A stretch of DNA of 64,000 nt from Piezodorus guildinii (GCA_023052935.1 CM041292.1:148180439-148244438), one strand, 5' to 3'; shown: positions 11,760 to 24,893, counted from the first letter of the stretch. Program-made: numbers and translations. The notes: generated from the sequence alone by a model not told the origin.

Positions 11760-13580
11760 TTTTTTTTAACTATATATTGTTGAGAGTAGTATCGTGACGT
11801 AAGGATTCTAGTTTTCAACTGGTATACACGTTGCACGTTTCCCAATGACTAAGTCATTAAAAATCTGTGTGTTTGAATCTAACTCAATTACAAAAATACT
11901 TACGGAACGTTAGAAAAAAACGAACCAGAAGTTTCACTTCATATAGTGGATTATGAAACTTTTTACGGTATTCTAAAAAGGACACAAATGTTTTATACTA
12001 AAATCTCATTAAATACTTAGCATTTGATTACTTTAATTTAAGTTTAGACTGCATAAGTCAAGCATGGCTTGAACTATCAATTTTCAAAATTTCATTCTCT
12101 AAAGTACAATTAATTTTTTCGATTAAAAATAGTTAATATGAAATGATATTGTCAGCAAAATATAAGTAAATATAAATTATGAAATAAGTTCAATATCATT
12201 TATAATTTTATATCTTGTAGCAAGCGTTTCAGAAAATGAACCTTTAATTATGTCTACCATAAAATTTTACTCTTTTTTTTTTTTAATTATTCAGATTTAA
12301 AATTATCTAACGAACTGACGGATTTAATGGAAAGCTCTTCCCTAAATATATTGTTGAATTCTGGGTGTCTAATGACGTAAGTAGCCCACTTAATAGAACA
12401 GATCCCCATGTTCTTTCTTTGGTTTTACTATCGAATCATCAACACACAATTTTCTTAGTGTATCTATATTCACACCCAATATCAGGATATGAAGCACTCT
12501 TCTATTAATAACGAACCTTTTGACAATTTTGCTGACACAATATCGAAGCCACAATTCCAGAAATGTTAAAAACCAGGAGTGTTACCAAAAGTATAACTCT
12601 GAATGTTAAATGGCTACATTTTAAAGATATGTTAGAAACATAACCGACTACCAATATAACCAATTTCAAATCTCAAACTTGAACACGAATGGAGTTATTA
12701 ATTAATTGCAGCATGTACACTTGCTACAAATATTCTTTCTTCTTTGTTTCAACATAAAAAAAACATTAGGATTGTAAAATAGAGTGAACCATAAATTATT
12801 GATTATTTTTACTTATAGATTGAAGGTTAAAGCTAAGCTTATACATGTGATGATTTTAATTTATATTTCTTACAATTTTTATACTTAATTATTTCATATT
12901 AATTTAAGTGTCATTTAACTAAACGACATTTGATAAAAGGCATTTAAATTTACTAAAGGTAGAATCAATGTAATACGTTGATAGCAATTAATAAATATTT
13001 TCAGTTCTTAGTATATGCTTTAAACAAAATTAGCAATTTTATCAAATCTTGTTTTGTTAAGACTTTAATATTAAATTTGAAGATGGCAAAAATCTACCTG
13101 TTATTGCATTTTTTAATGAATACGAACTATATAACGACAATCGATGCAGTTTTTACACGCTATTTACATAAATTTTAATGAAAAATTCATTCAAAAATTA
13201 TCGTTTTCTTACTTAAGTTACCACAGAAACAAGGTTTACTTTCTAGAATATAATAAAATCGTTAAATACAAATAAATTTAATTTTGTAGAATAATATAAT
13301 GGTATTTTATCAAAGGTAGAAATAATCGGGAGTCAGTAGTGTGAAAATATCTTAATTTTCTCTACGTTTTTACTCCGATGTTGGAGCCGATAAGTCGGCA
13401 AAATTCTTCAAAACATTCTTCTAAAGACAGACTCCTGTTTATTTCTACCTGTAAGAATTTCAACAGAATAAAAATCTGTGTAAGAATGGAGAGAATCATT
13501 ACATGGTGTACCAATATATGTTGAAATTAGACGAATATATTTTAAAGTTTTAAGTTTTCACTTCTACCGACTTTTTTTAA
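11760..13580. other. Spacer: 3' flank of UGT copy 2
   Basis: AT-rich noncoding DNA. Stretches near 12210-12360 align with 29300-29480 and 52880-53040. Stretches near 12700-13000 align with 200-500 and 30000-30300. It is therefore part of the duplicated unit. No gene or recognised transposon is seen. Confidence 0.5.
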
Positions 13581-13825
13581 ATTTATATTTTCCATAAATA
13601 TGATCTGATTGAGCTCTGTAATCACTATTACATTGTCCTTCGTAGTGACAGATTGTCAAAATCAAGGCAGGTCTTTGATAAATAAATACAAAAATAAATT
13701 GAAAACATATATAGCTATGAAAATATCACACCAAAATTCATCATTTTCTATAAATGAAATCAACTTCTTCTCAAAACAGCTGTTTACGGGCAAGCAAAAA
13801 AAAGCATAAAATTACATTATACAAA

Positions 13826-13829
<4 letters not shown>

Positions 13830-13865
<36 letters not shown>
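13830..13865. repeat. (TA)n microsatellite
   Basis: A near-perfect TA run in the 3' flank of UGT copy 2. Confidence 0.9.
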
Positions 13866-13873
<8 letters not shown>

Positions 13874-13975
13874 TTAAAATATAAATTCACGGTCCTTATT
13901 TCATATATGAATCCAAATAAATTATTTAGTTAAGAAAAAAATCGCTCCCTAATTCCTCATCTTCTGTACAAGTAA

Positions 13976-14050
13976 TCAGCTTCCTTTTTCTTCCCTTCGG
14001 GTAGATTTCCCTTTCATAATTCCTGTCAAAATTGTAGTTATCTTCCATGA
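13976..14050 (-). pseudogene. Relic of a UGT terminal exon
   Basis: On the minus strand this reads SWKITTILTGIMKGKST and continues to a stop, aligning with the last 24 residues of exon 6 of copy 2. The homology stops at 14050, inside the transmembrane segment. Its 3' flank (13590-13975) duplicates the block at 14200-14540, including the TGACAG palindrome. This is the stump of another UGT copy or a local duplication of the 3' end of copy 2. Confidence 0.75.
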
Positions 14051-16664
14051 TATAAGTTACAACACTAGTTACAATGATATAAGTTGAAATATAATAATAT
14101 TTATTTGTACCTGTTTATTTTTCTTTGGATTAACTTTCTTGCTAATTATTCTGTAATATCATTTTAAATTAAAAAAGTATATATTTTATGTAAATATATC
14201 ATGAATTAACTATGTAATTACTTTATCATTGTCCTTGGCTGTGACAGACTGTCATAATTAGTCTAAATCAAGGACAGATAAAAAAATTAAATCAGTCAAT
14301 AAAAAATTAATGATATGCAAATATAGCTCCTAATTTCACCATTTGTGATAATCAAAAGCAACTTTTTTGCAAAATATCTAACTAGGGAAGAGTAAAAAAA
14401 TCACAAAATTATAATGTACAAAATAATAGCACGTATATTATAACAAAATAATTCACAATTTTCATTTCACATTTCAATAAAAAGAAATTGAGAAAAAGTC
14501 CTTAAAATATCACCATTAGCCGGTTCTTCTGTTGCACAAGGAATCAGCTTCTTTTTTCTTTCCTCGGAATAGATTTTCCTTTCAAAATCCTTGCAAAAAT
14601 CGTAGTTATCTTCCATGATACGAAGACAAACCCTAAGAACACGACTGTTATGAACAAGAAGACATCTATGTGGTGGAGCTGGATGTTCGACAAGCTGAGA
14701 GCTTTTGGTTTAAGAACGTCCGGATACTTTATCACATGCTCTATCCAGAACACAGCTTCGTCCAGAGGTTCCACTGCTCTGTCGCGGAATATTTCGGACC
14801 TTCTTTCCATTTTTTCTTTGTACCTGTGAATTCATTTTACTATTATTTATGTTTATCGTATTAGAAAAAAAAAAGAAAAAGACATTTCTGTTATAAGAAA
14901 TCTGAATGCAGAAACTTCTATTTGTATAACGTATTACCACACACAAAATCACATCTTATTGTTTCCCCGAAACTCTACATAATAAATAAAAAAATATCAT
15001 TTTTTTTTAACCCAATCAAAGTATTATTTCTTTATTCAAAGTATTAAGTATTATTTATTTATTAATGGTGCAGGATTTATAAAATATATGTCCGCAGGAT
15101 TAAAAAGATTGACCCACATTTTATCGTTCGAACCTTTGTCTGACTGCACAAACTGATCTGAAATGAACTGTCTTCAATGAGATTAATTAATCATACATTT
15201 TTCTGTAAATTTTGGTAAGAAATGTGCCGAAGTATTTTCTTTGTCGCGTAACTTATTTACAGCTGTTTGCATTGATTTTTCCACCTAAAATAAATTAACT
15301 TTATGAGTTTCAATAAACGTTCTTTTAATTATATTTTCTGAGTTATTATTTATTACTTATCACTACATAGTAAAATATATGTGATAAGAATTAAAGAACA
15401 AGCATGTATAGCACTGTGATCATATTATATTTTAATATGAGGAATATAAAATACCAACGATGTCTTTGTTCCCTGACATTTATTATGAAAATAAAGAACT
15501 ATTCTTTTAAATTAATGCCCCTCATATTTATCAAAACTAATATGTTGCTTACGTTTTATTCGATAAAACTTCCTTCACAATCTTTGATACATAATCATAG
15601 TTTATCTCGCTAAGCCTCAGCATTTTTCCTATGCCTGCTTCTTCGACGAAGCGGAAATTCTTGACCTGGTCTGCAAAGAAGGGTATGCCTATCACAGGGA
15701 CTCCAAAGTGCACAGCTTCTACAAGACTGAGGTAACCACCGTGAGTAATGAAGAGAACGGTGTTATTGTGTGCTGGAAAAAAATCAGTAACATATATTAC
15801 TAAGAATATAAAATCAATATAAATTATTAAACCTTATAAATTATTGTGCCACTTTTTTTTTTTTTTAAGGCTAAGCTGATAGTAGTACAGTTAGTACCTT
15901 CCATCTTGCATTTATTATTTGAACACCTTTATTAGAATACGTTAAAAATATATTTCAATTCGTAAAAACCTACATACATACAAATTCAAAACCTAACCCA
16001 AGACATCTTGCTGTGGATACCATTTCTCCAAATGAATATTTTTTGGAAGTTTTCCATCATATGTTGCTTTCTCCCACTTCATGAGAACCTTTTGAGGAAC
16101 CTCTTCGAAGACTTTCACAAATGCAGTGAGCAGCTCTTTAATAGATGGATCTGACACATTTATATTAGATCCTAGAGAAAAGTAAATGACGCCATTGACC
16201 GCATCATCCATGAATGTTTTCATTTTCTATAAAAAACAAAACAACAACAGGGCTAGATTAAAGTTTTACCATAGAGTATATTTGGTATTCTTTTACATAA
16301 TTTATAAACGTGTGACACTTCATTGGATTAGAAACTTTTTGAAAACTCTCTAACCTATGCTAGGAGTATGTCCAAAACCAATTTGCAATAAATAGCACAA
16401 ACATATATTTTTATTTATTTTTTTTTTTTTATCAAACCTGTCATAAATAAAAAAAAACGTGAATGGCTTAATATATGTGGAGTGAAAGCCCAACAGCAAC
16501 TACACATATCAAGTTGCAGTGCATGAGATCCTCTCAAGAAGCATCTTTTCAGCTTTCCTTAAAAGTTATTAGGCATGCTAAATTAGTTTATTTTGTAATT
16601 TTTAGTTTATTAATTAAATAAAAAAAATCATAAATATATATCTGATCCTAGTCAATGAAGGAAG

Positions 16665-16952
16665 GGGATCACTTGTAGCTGAGTGGCTAGCGTAACAGCC
16701 TCCCATGCTAAAGGTCACGGGTTCAAACCCGCAGGTGGTCCTAGGATTTTTTAATGGGAGTAAAAAATCCTTAGTTACGCCGTCCTTCGGAGGGGACGTT
16801 AAAAGGTGGTCCCGAGCCTGTGCGATGTCAGGTACTCGTTAAAGATCCCTATCCTAATAAAACCTGGATAGGCAAAATTTAGGACTCCCACTGTAGCATC
16901 GTCCGATTAGCCATAGTAGCATAAAGTGACGTTAAATAAATAAACAAACAAA
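16665..16952 (+). mobile_element. tRNA-derived SINE, family 1, copy C
   Basis: Full-length and nearly identical to copy A, with TAGCTGAGTGGCTAGCG (box A) and GGGTTCAAACCC (box B). The 12-bp target duplication CAATGAAGGAAG lies at 16653-16664 and 16953-16964. It sits in intron 3 of UGT copy 2, tail to tail with copy D. Confidence 0.9.
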
Positions 16953-17012
16953 CAATGAAGGAAGTGACTAGAATAATCGAATCAGCTCGGAGAATAATTT
17001 CTTCATTCTGAT

Positions 17013-17295
17013 CGTTTGTTTATTTATTAAAAGTCATTTTATGTTACTGTGGCCATTCGGCCGATGCTAAAGTGAGAGTCCTAAATTTGGCATATCCAGG
17101 TTTAATTAGGATAAGAATCTTTAACGAGTACCTGACATCGCACAGACTCATGGACTCCTTTTAAAGTCCCCTGCGAAGGACGGCTAACTAAGGATTTTTT
17201 ATTCCCATTAAGAAATCCTATGGCCACCTGCAGGTTTGAAATATTGATCTTTGCCATAGAATACTGTTATGCCTGCCATCATGCTACATGTGATT
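17013..17295 (-). mobile_element. tRNA-derived SINE, family 1, copy D (older)
   Basis: An inverted and diverged copy of family 1. The tail is at 17013 (TTTGTTTATTTATT on the plus strand) and the head near 17295 (AATCACATGTAGC on the minus strand). Only 60 bp separate it from copy C, so a transcript of intron 3 could pair over about 280 nt. Confidence 0.85.
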
Positions 17296-18653
17296 TCACA
17301 TTCTGAAAGTTTTTATAAATCAATGACTAAATCTCTGCTCATGAAATCTACATGAATCTCTAAAGACAATCTTAACTTAAACATCCATATTAATCGAAAA
17401 ATCATTTATACATCTCTATATTTATTCGTTTATCTATTACGTATTAGGAGTAATAAAGAGTTGAATTCATTTCATGGTAGAGTACCAATCGGTCAGTTAT
17501 ATGGTCAGTTATAAACATCGAAATAGCTAGTGAAAAATCAATTATATGATTGATAACATTTCACATGTTTACTCAATAATAAAGTGTTCACATTACCCAT
17601 ATTTTATATATATATATATATATTTATAATCATAAATAGCGAAGAAACTTGTTCCCCCAGTAATTTGTCCATGGAATTATTGTAAACCAAAAAAGAAATG
17701 CATTAACACAAATGAAATAAAGATTCATGTTGTATAGTTTTCTAATTGGCCTTGTGATGTTCGATATAGTGATAGAGCTGGGATATAGAGAAAAGAAATG
17801 TGTAAGAGAGATAGCTGATTAGGAATATGAAAGTTAGATTTGGAGAAAATAGTTCCGAAATATTGGGTTGAGGAATTGACCAATACTAAATTTTGCCATA
17901 CATATTTTTCTTTGTGCAAAAAGACATTTGTATACCCACGAAATAGTGAATAATAATTTTTACTTTGTTGGTCAACAAATATACAAAAGCAATAGACATA
18001 GGATAGAAAGAATCAGAAGTGCAAAGTGGAGAAAATAAAAAAAGGAGGTGGATGTTTCGAGACTTGTTAGCATCATATTTGGCGGAATTCGTTTGGAGGC
18101 AAAAAAATAAAAACAAAGGTTATCTATAACTTGACTAAATGATATAAGAACTTTTCATAATGAAATAAAATAAATCTTCGAAACAACGAGGCACGCAGTC
18201 CAGACACTACTTGTAGTCAACCGTACATTACGGTGCATGATGATTATGTTGATAAAGTATAATGATGATGTTTATTAGTTAAGAAAAGCATAAGGTACCT
18301 CAGGTAATGGTTTCCTGGGTGTAATAGTTACACCAGCAATGTCCTTCCTATGCGGTGGCTTCGGCACGGGTAACCCACGACATTGTGGTAATTCACCAAG
18401 ATGAGACTCCTGTTAGTCAGCATTTGCATGAATGGAGGCCTACTCTCGTGCCCTGTGTAGTTAAAGTACTTGTCCACAACCTGTTCCATTTCATTCATAA
18501 AATAGTAACCTCCAATTGTCGACACAGCCTGCACATAAATATTATATAATTTCTGCCAGAAGTTCATATTTGGGGTTAAATCAGCCTTAAAGTCGATTTG
18601 ATAGGAAGGATTGCCCGGAAGTCCCGCCAATTCGTTCATCCATGCGTCGTCAC

Positions 18654-20076
18654 CTGTAATTCAAATAAATAATCGAGAGTGTTATTTAGATAAAAAGATT
18701 AAGAGCATTACGTAAATATTTAAAACATGGACACTACAGTATAGCACCTTTAAAATTGTTGACCCTGTATCATTATTTACCAGGCGGGTGGAATAGCAAA
18801 ATAGCTCCTGTTCCATTTCTTGCTAGCAAGCTATCTGGAAAAATGATAAATACCAGCTGCGTATTATGATTGTCCACCCAGAGACCAAAGACGACTTTGG
18901 TGATTTGTTCTGTATATTAGAAGAACTGGTATTGCACTAATCTTTCCTGAGGTTTTGGCTGGCTTGAATAAACATATACAGAACTGAAGTCTAAAAAACG
19001 TGTTGCAAAATAAAAAAAAAGAAGAAACTGAGGGAAAATTTTTTGGAGACGGAATTTTTTAAAGCCTAAGAGGATAGGAAAAACGAAAAAGGGTAAAAGC
19101 GACATACAGGAAGTAAATATTGACGTATTTAAAGTAATTCTGGAAATAGTTGCTGGCCAAGAAATATTTAATGGCTTATGAAAAAAAAAAAAATTTATTT
19201 TATATGCGTAAAAAGATAAGTAATTAGTTGATTCTGAGTTTACAACAGTGATGTCAGGATCTTAGGAAGGAGAGTAATGAATGCTTTTGGCCTTTGCGTT
19301 GCGTGTGGATAACGTTTCTTAAGAACGTAAACAAACTGTAATTATTAGAAAATCCATTACAACCAACCCGTACATATCTTATTTTCATCGTGTCTCTTAT
19401 TTTTGATGTAATCCAGGGAGCTGTGGAATTCCGGACTGTAGGGTGTTGGAAGGACGGTGGTAATTCGGAAGAGGATGGTAAGGTATGGAACAGTGGGTCA
19501 GGAAGAGGATTTATATTTTGAGTTATTATTTATTAATTATTGGCTTGACTAAGCTGTCCTTGACCTTAAGCTGTCCTTGAGCCTTTCAACCGCCTTCTCC
19601 CGGTCAATCCGTTCAATGTCTAGTATGCTCGACCATCTCGCCTATAGTCATTTGATATTTCGACCTTTCCTTCTGTCTTCCACTAGATCTAACACCACCT
19701 GACATTCAACCATTAGCATCACTTATCATTATCATTTGGAGCTCTAAACCGCACTAAATCAGATCCATTTAGGAGATCTTTTCATGTATTTCAAAACGGT
19801 ACGACTATTTTCTCTTTCCGAGTAGGAATATTACCGGTAGTTTAATAACATCATGTAATGATTTGAATATTACAGGATACAGGATGACAGTTTGGCACTA
19901 AATTAATAAATAAAACTGGAATTGGTAGAAAAATCGATTGAGTAGTATTAATTGATTTGGTAGATACAGATTTAAATCGAAATTTTCTAGACATCATCAT
20001 TAAAGACCGTATTCAAACTTAGGCTAATAAAATAATATTTAAAAAAATAACTCAATCCAGATAAGTCAGTTCTTAC
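18654..20076 (-). other. Intron 2 of UGT copy 2
   Basis: This 1.4-kb intron aligns in part with the 1.4-kb intron 2 of copy 3 (39936-41337). Copy 1 has only 441 bp here, so copy 1 has lost about 1 kb or copies 2 and 3 share an older insertion. Near 19540-19760 the minus strand has weak resemblance to the C-terminus of a LINE reverse transcriptase, too decayed to call. Confidence 0.5.
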
Positions 20077-22361
20077 CTATTGGAAGAATCTCAATTCCTA
20101 CAGCATTAAACTTGTGTATAAAAGCAGACTGGTATTCCTGAATGAACATAGACTCAGTCAATACAGCATCGAACTTCTCATTTGAGTGAATCAGCTTCTG
20201 TACCGCCGGACTTTCCAAAACAAATGGCAAAAAGTTAAATGAGAATCTAAATAAATTCTTCACATCATCCAAGGCATTACAGTTGACAAAATCCATCAGA
20301 TTTATAGCGGCTGTTGAAAAAAAAAAGATATTAGAGGTATTTAAGTAGAGTTTGTTAAATAGTCATAATGAATGTCTGACTTGAGTTTACAGTGAAAGTT
20401 GGGCAAATCTCCGGATAAATCCACCTGCACAATTCCTGGTGGAACTGTTCCTTCGAAAGGATACCCCGTGTAGTAGACTACCTCATGGCCTCTCCTGCCG
20501 AGGGCTGACATGACCGGCCTGAAGACATAGTGGTGCGATTTAGCTGCTATCGGGAAAAATGCCAAGATCCTGGCAGCTTCACTATATCCCACCAATAGCA
20601 AAGTCAGTATCCAGAGTTTCATTGTCTGGGGTAGTCTGGAACTATCAATTCAACATAAATTTACTATTAGATATAATATCAAATGCGATAAGAAATTCAT
20701 AAATGTTTGATAAAGCCCAGACAATAAAGGTTTTGTTTTTGAAGAAATTAGAGACAAGCTGATTTTTTTGTCAGTTGTTGGGACCTTATTAGGGGAGTAT
20801 TTCCTTAAAAGTGCCCACTCTTCTCCCTTGAATTCCCTTCCGCTACCCTCCCTTTAGCATCCTTTTCGGGAGTCTTTTGGTTATTGCCCATAACTTCGCT
20901 ATTATTCGTTCTACAATAATGCGTGTTTTGTCCTTTTATTTCTTTGTATAAAAGCTGTAGAACAGGTCATATTGTTGCGTAAAATATATACTTCAAAGAA
21001 CACTTTCCATTTTATATGGTTTAGATTTGTAGGTCACATAATTAGAGATTCGAGTACTTTAAAAAAGTAAATTAATTATTGATATCAAATATTTTCAAAA
21101 TCTTAGGTGTTAATATATTTTCTTTTACTAAACGATTTCTACCCGTGTTTAGATTGTTATTACCTATAACTGCAATTATACTCTTAATATTTGGTATTGG
21201 CGTACTTCAGTTACTGTGGTATGTTTGCTTATATGTTATACTTTTAAACCAGGCTCAAAACTTAAAAAACAAAAACTTTATTCATGTTCACGTGAGTTAT
21301 GTGAGACAAGCGTACGCACTTAAAGTTTGAAGCGTCATAAAATCAAAAATGTTAGCTTCAATAAAACAAAAATAGGTTAATTGGTTAGAGTATTTATTAA
21401 TCAACAAATTGAACATAAAAAAATCGTACTATCACTATCGTGCAAACAATGAAGTATTTATTTATCGTATTAATTTACCTTTTGCATATGATATAGGTAA
21501 GGGTTTTTCAACAGAACTTGTTAATGGGTAGATGATAATATTTAAAACAATCATCTCTATAATTTTTAGGAGGTAATATAGTTGATATTTTTTTTCCTTT
21601 CCAACAGGCTAGAATACGGATGTTAACGAAAATATTTCTGTATTATTATACATTATTAGTAAATAAAATATGTTTATCATTTATATTACTATCATCAGAC
21701 CTTTTAAGTGAACCCCTTCATTTGTTTAATAATACTTATCTGGACGAGTTATGCTGTTCCCAAAGTTTAAGTTTTATCCCATCCCTTTTTTTAATTAACT
21801 ATGTATTAACCTGGGTGTTTTTAAATGTTCCAACAAAACCAGAACTAATTGCTCATGAATAGTTAAAGATCATGTTAGTGACATTTTTTTTTAATTTCCA
21901 ATGGTTGCATAAAATATCCCAAATAAAGGAGAAATGTGAATATTTTTCATTCTTTTAATATATTTCATTGGTATCGTAGGCCGATTTGTTTTTTGTTTTA
22001 CAAAGTAGCGGAGAACTAATAATTTATGGAATGGATATATGTGAAGAGCTATATAAATAATAGCAAACAAATAACTCTTAAATACGTCGAAGATATGGTT
22101 AGAGCTCGATCGAGAAACTTAAAAGAAGAAGACGTGAGACTTAAGAATAACATTATTATGATAATCACTATTCCAAGGGTAATATAATTATTTAAAAAAA
22201 AAGGTTATGGTTAAAAAAAAAAAAAGAATTTATTTGAAAACATTAGTTAGAACAAGAAAGGCATTAGATAAAGACTAGTTTAGTATACATGATAGTTGCA
22301 AGTGCACAAGAAAAATTAATATGTGATAGTGAAATGTTAAAATTTGATAGAATTACTAATC

Positions 22362-22416
<55 letters not shown>

Positions 22417-22421
22417 TATAT
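22362..22421. repeat. (TA)n microsatellite
   Basis: About 60 bp of TA repeat in the 5' UTR intron of UGT copy 2. A 45-nt A run follows at 22711-22755. Confidence 0.9.
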
Positions 22422-22705
22422 GAACTTAATGTGAATAAATTATAATATTAAATGACCTATATTGAGATACAATATGGAAATAAATGTAAGTATATATATA
22501 ATATGAAACAGAATGTAAATAGTTTAAATGATAAATTGTTTTTAATTTATAGATAATATGTTCTTAATGTGTATATAATTAGTTATACTATTTATTCAAT
22601 TATATTTTAGATAATATTGAAAATCTGAAGATGAGGCATGGGATAGAAGAGAATGTTCCAATTGATATAATCACATCCTAAATTACTCTTCTATAATAGT
22701 AATTG

Positions 22706-22757
<52 letters not shown>

Positions 22758-23188
22758 ATTTCAAAACGTACAAATATATTTAATAATAAACCTAATAAAT
22801 CTTATGTTTCAATGAAAAGAGACATGAAAGGAAAATATTTTCTCTGGCTCATTAGTTATTTAAAAATAAATTAATAAATTATGTGAACTCTCAAAAATTC
22901 AGAATCCATAAATCCTTCACTTATATGAATTATATAGTTTACTCTTATTAATGTTAAATACTACAACTTAATTAAGAGTTTTTTACTATTCGAGTAGTAT
23001 CTTTTGGATTAAAAGGAACATGAACGATGAACTGAAATCTACAAACAGTTGTGATAAAAATCATATTTTATATCATAATATAAGCTTTCTAAGACCTACA
23101 GGAAGCATATTTTTATCTGTTTCTTATTTTTCGCTATTTAAGTTATACAAGTGTTGTTGAGAATATAATTATGTACATTAGCATATTT

Positions 23189-24308
23189 TTACTTTCACTT
23201 ACCTAGATATGAAATATACAGTAAGGGAAAAAAAGTATTGCGACTTTGAAAATTTTCGAATTCCACTTTTTGACGGAAATACACGTTATAGGGCCAGTTA
23301 TAGTCAATAAACTATAGAAAAGTTACAATGTCAGCAAATAGCTAACCCCCCCATTTCTAGCCTGTATATAAACCCCTTGCTTGATGTTAACATATTATAT
23401 AAACCTGTTATATAAACCCCTGATAGCAGTTAACAGTTACAGTTTAGTCTCGTTAGCCATGTTATGATTTAGTAGTTCCTAGTGTTAGTCTAGTGAACAT
23501 TTGTTAATTGTATTTTTGCCAAATTAAAAGTTTTTTTTCGAGTTTCGCGGAGAAGATAATTTAATTGCCCCCTGAGTCCAAATAACCTAGTCCCGGATAA
23601 TGGTCTTTGTGTGTGTGGTAAGTCTCGTGCAAAAAAGAAGAGTCGTTCGAAAATGAAATTTCATATTTAAGACAACTATACACCCGAGATGTTATTGTGG
23701 CTTTTTCATAAAAATCGGCTAACCAGAAGAGCCACTTTATACCATGCATTTTGAACCTTTTTACCATTTTTTCAAAAACTTCTTTGATTAAACTCGCTCT
23801 ATATTGATGTAAAAGAATGGGCTTAATTCTGATTGAAATAGCCTGACAGGGTATAAATGCCGATATTTTAAATTTTCTTTTCCAAACTACCTTTAATTTT
23901 GTACATTCCAAAAGATTAACCATATCATCTTAATGACATTGATAAAGGACGGCTAAGTATACAAGTTGGACGAATTTGATGACCAACTAAAGGATAATAG
24001 AGAAAAACTATTTTTTATGTGATTTTTTAATTTTTTTTTATTAGGAATAGTAATATAGAAGTATAATATACCGTTGGAAAGAGAAAGATTTTAGAAAAAA
24101 TCTTTTTTCTGATACACAAAGTTGTAAAAGGTATAAACTTATTAGTGATTAACCATTAACTGTGTTATATTATTTAATCTAAATCATATGTTTCTAATGA
24201 AAATAAATACAAGTTTTATAAAAATCAACTTAGGATGTTTTTTAAATTGAAGTATATTTAGATTGATTTTAACAGTCGAGATAATTGAAATTCGTGTGTT
24301 ACCCTTAT
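23189..24308 (+). repeat. Repeat X, copy 1 (unclassified interspersed repeat)
   Basis: A roughly 1-kb noncoding repeat also present at 54224-55371 (same orientation), 50687-51655 (inverted) and in part at 56515-56615. Its ends look like short inverted repeats around TTTCACTTACCT. Diagnostic inner words are AAAATTTTCGAATTCCA and CTGATTGAAATAG. This copy has extra sequence near 23330-23560. No transposase is recognisable, so it would be a nonautonomous element. Confidence 0.65.
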
Positions 24309-24774
24309 TAATTTATTCCTTTACTATTTTGTTTTGTAACTACTAATGAAGTTTTGTAATTGACCGTGAAAAAATAAGTTCGAAATATCCTCAATATTTT
24401 TATAATACATAGAAGCAAGATAAATATTAATAGAAAATTTCACTAAAAATATAAAAGCTACTTGGGAACAAAAGAAGATGGGAAATATCTGTTATTGAAA
24501 AAATACGTTATTAGTATTAAAAGATGCTATACTTTTATAATATTCAGTAACTGTCCACATACAAAAATAAACTAATTCGACTAACTTTTCGGGAATGTTT
24601 ATTGTTTTTTACATAAACATGGCTAGGAAATTCGTGTGAATTAACTATACACTCATTTTTATTTTTAATGCAGAATTTTGTAAAATATTGCAGCGTTTAT
24701 GTGCATATACCTAGGAATATACATATTAACTTAATAAGTTGTTTCTAACTACATGAAAAATTGGTTCTACTCAC

Positions 24775-24848
24775 TAATCTATGCCAAGAACATGTGTCCC
24801 TTTGCTTTGCTTAAGGAACGGCACTGTGTGAAGATCGAGCGAAGAGTC
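24775..24848 (-). other. Noncoding first exon of UGT copy 2, donor altered
   Basis: Aligned with copy 3, the donor position has AT (24778-24777, minus strand) instead of GT. A substitute GTGAGT lies 4 nt downstream, giving GATTA|GTGAGT, which is the boundary used here. The exon is noncoding, so a 4-nt shift would not alter a protein. The 5' end is uncertain because no TCAGT is present. Confidence 0.5.
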
Positions 24849-24893
24849 ACGGTTGGATGATACTCTACTCTAGCTCTCTCCTCTCCTTTAATA
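24844..24893 (-). promoter_or_regulatory. Core promoter of UGT copy 2, degenerate
   Basis: TATTAAAG is kept at 24886-24893. The interval to the expected start is longer than in copies 1 and 3 through an AG-rich expansion, and the initiator reads CGTGACTC rather than TCAGTGATTC. Confidence 0.5.

Larger units (their letters stand above)
14544..20622 (-). pseudogene. UDP-glycosyltransferase, copy 2, frameshifted in exon 3
   Basis: Coding exons are 20622-20391, 20310-20077, 18653-18299, 16226-15998, 15772-15553 and 14823-14544. Lengths equal those of copy 1 except exon 3, which is 355 instead of 356 nt. One C is missing at 18368-18370 where copy 1 reads TACCCCGTG, so the frame changes after VVGYP and stops at 18330-18328, giving about 263 residues. 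Exons 4-6 are otherwise open, with the UGT signature, transmembrane helix and KEKRS tail kept. Intron borders are preserved. Upstream, the noncoding exon has lost its usual splice donor and the promoter lacks TCAGT. These changes together suggest a recently dead gene. A sequencing error at a C run is the alternative for the frameshift alone. Confidence 0.82.
20623..24774 (-). other. 5' UTR intron of UGT copy 2
   Basis: A 4.1-kb intron between the noncoding first exon and the ATG exon. The acceptor just upstream of the ATG reads TTCCAG|ACTACC. Contents are a (TA)n tract (22362-22421), a 45-nt poly-A (22711-22755) and a roughly 1-kb interspersed repeat (23189-24308). Stretches near 21440-22100 and 22880-23180 match intron sequence upstream of copies 1 and 3. 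Confidence 0.6.

Noticed and set aside
16672..16740. A tRNA gene, from good box A and box B matches
   Set aside because: The same head with the same long body and tail occurs five times with target duplications. It is a SINE head, not a folded tRNA gene.
19540..19760. Possible LINE reverse transcriptase tail on the minus strand
   Set aside because: Only a short RW...DIERIDREKAVERLKDSL-like stretch in broken frames. Too weak to call.
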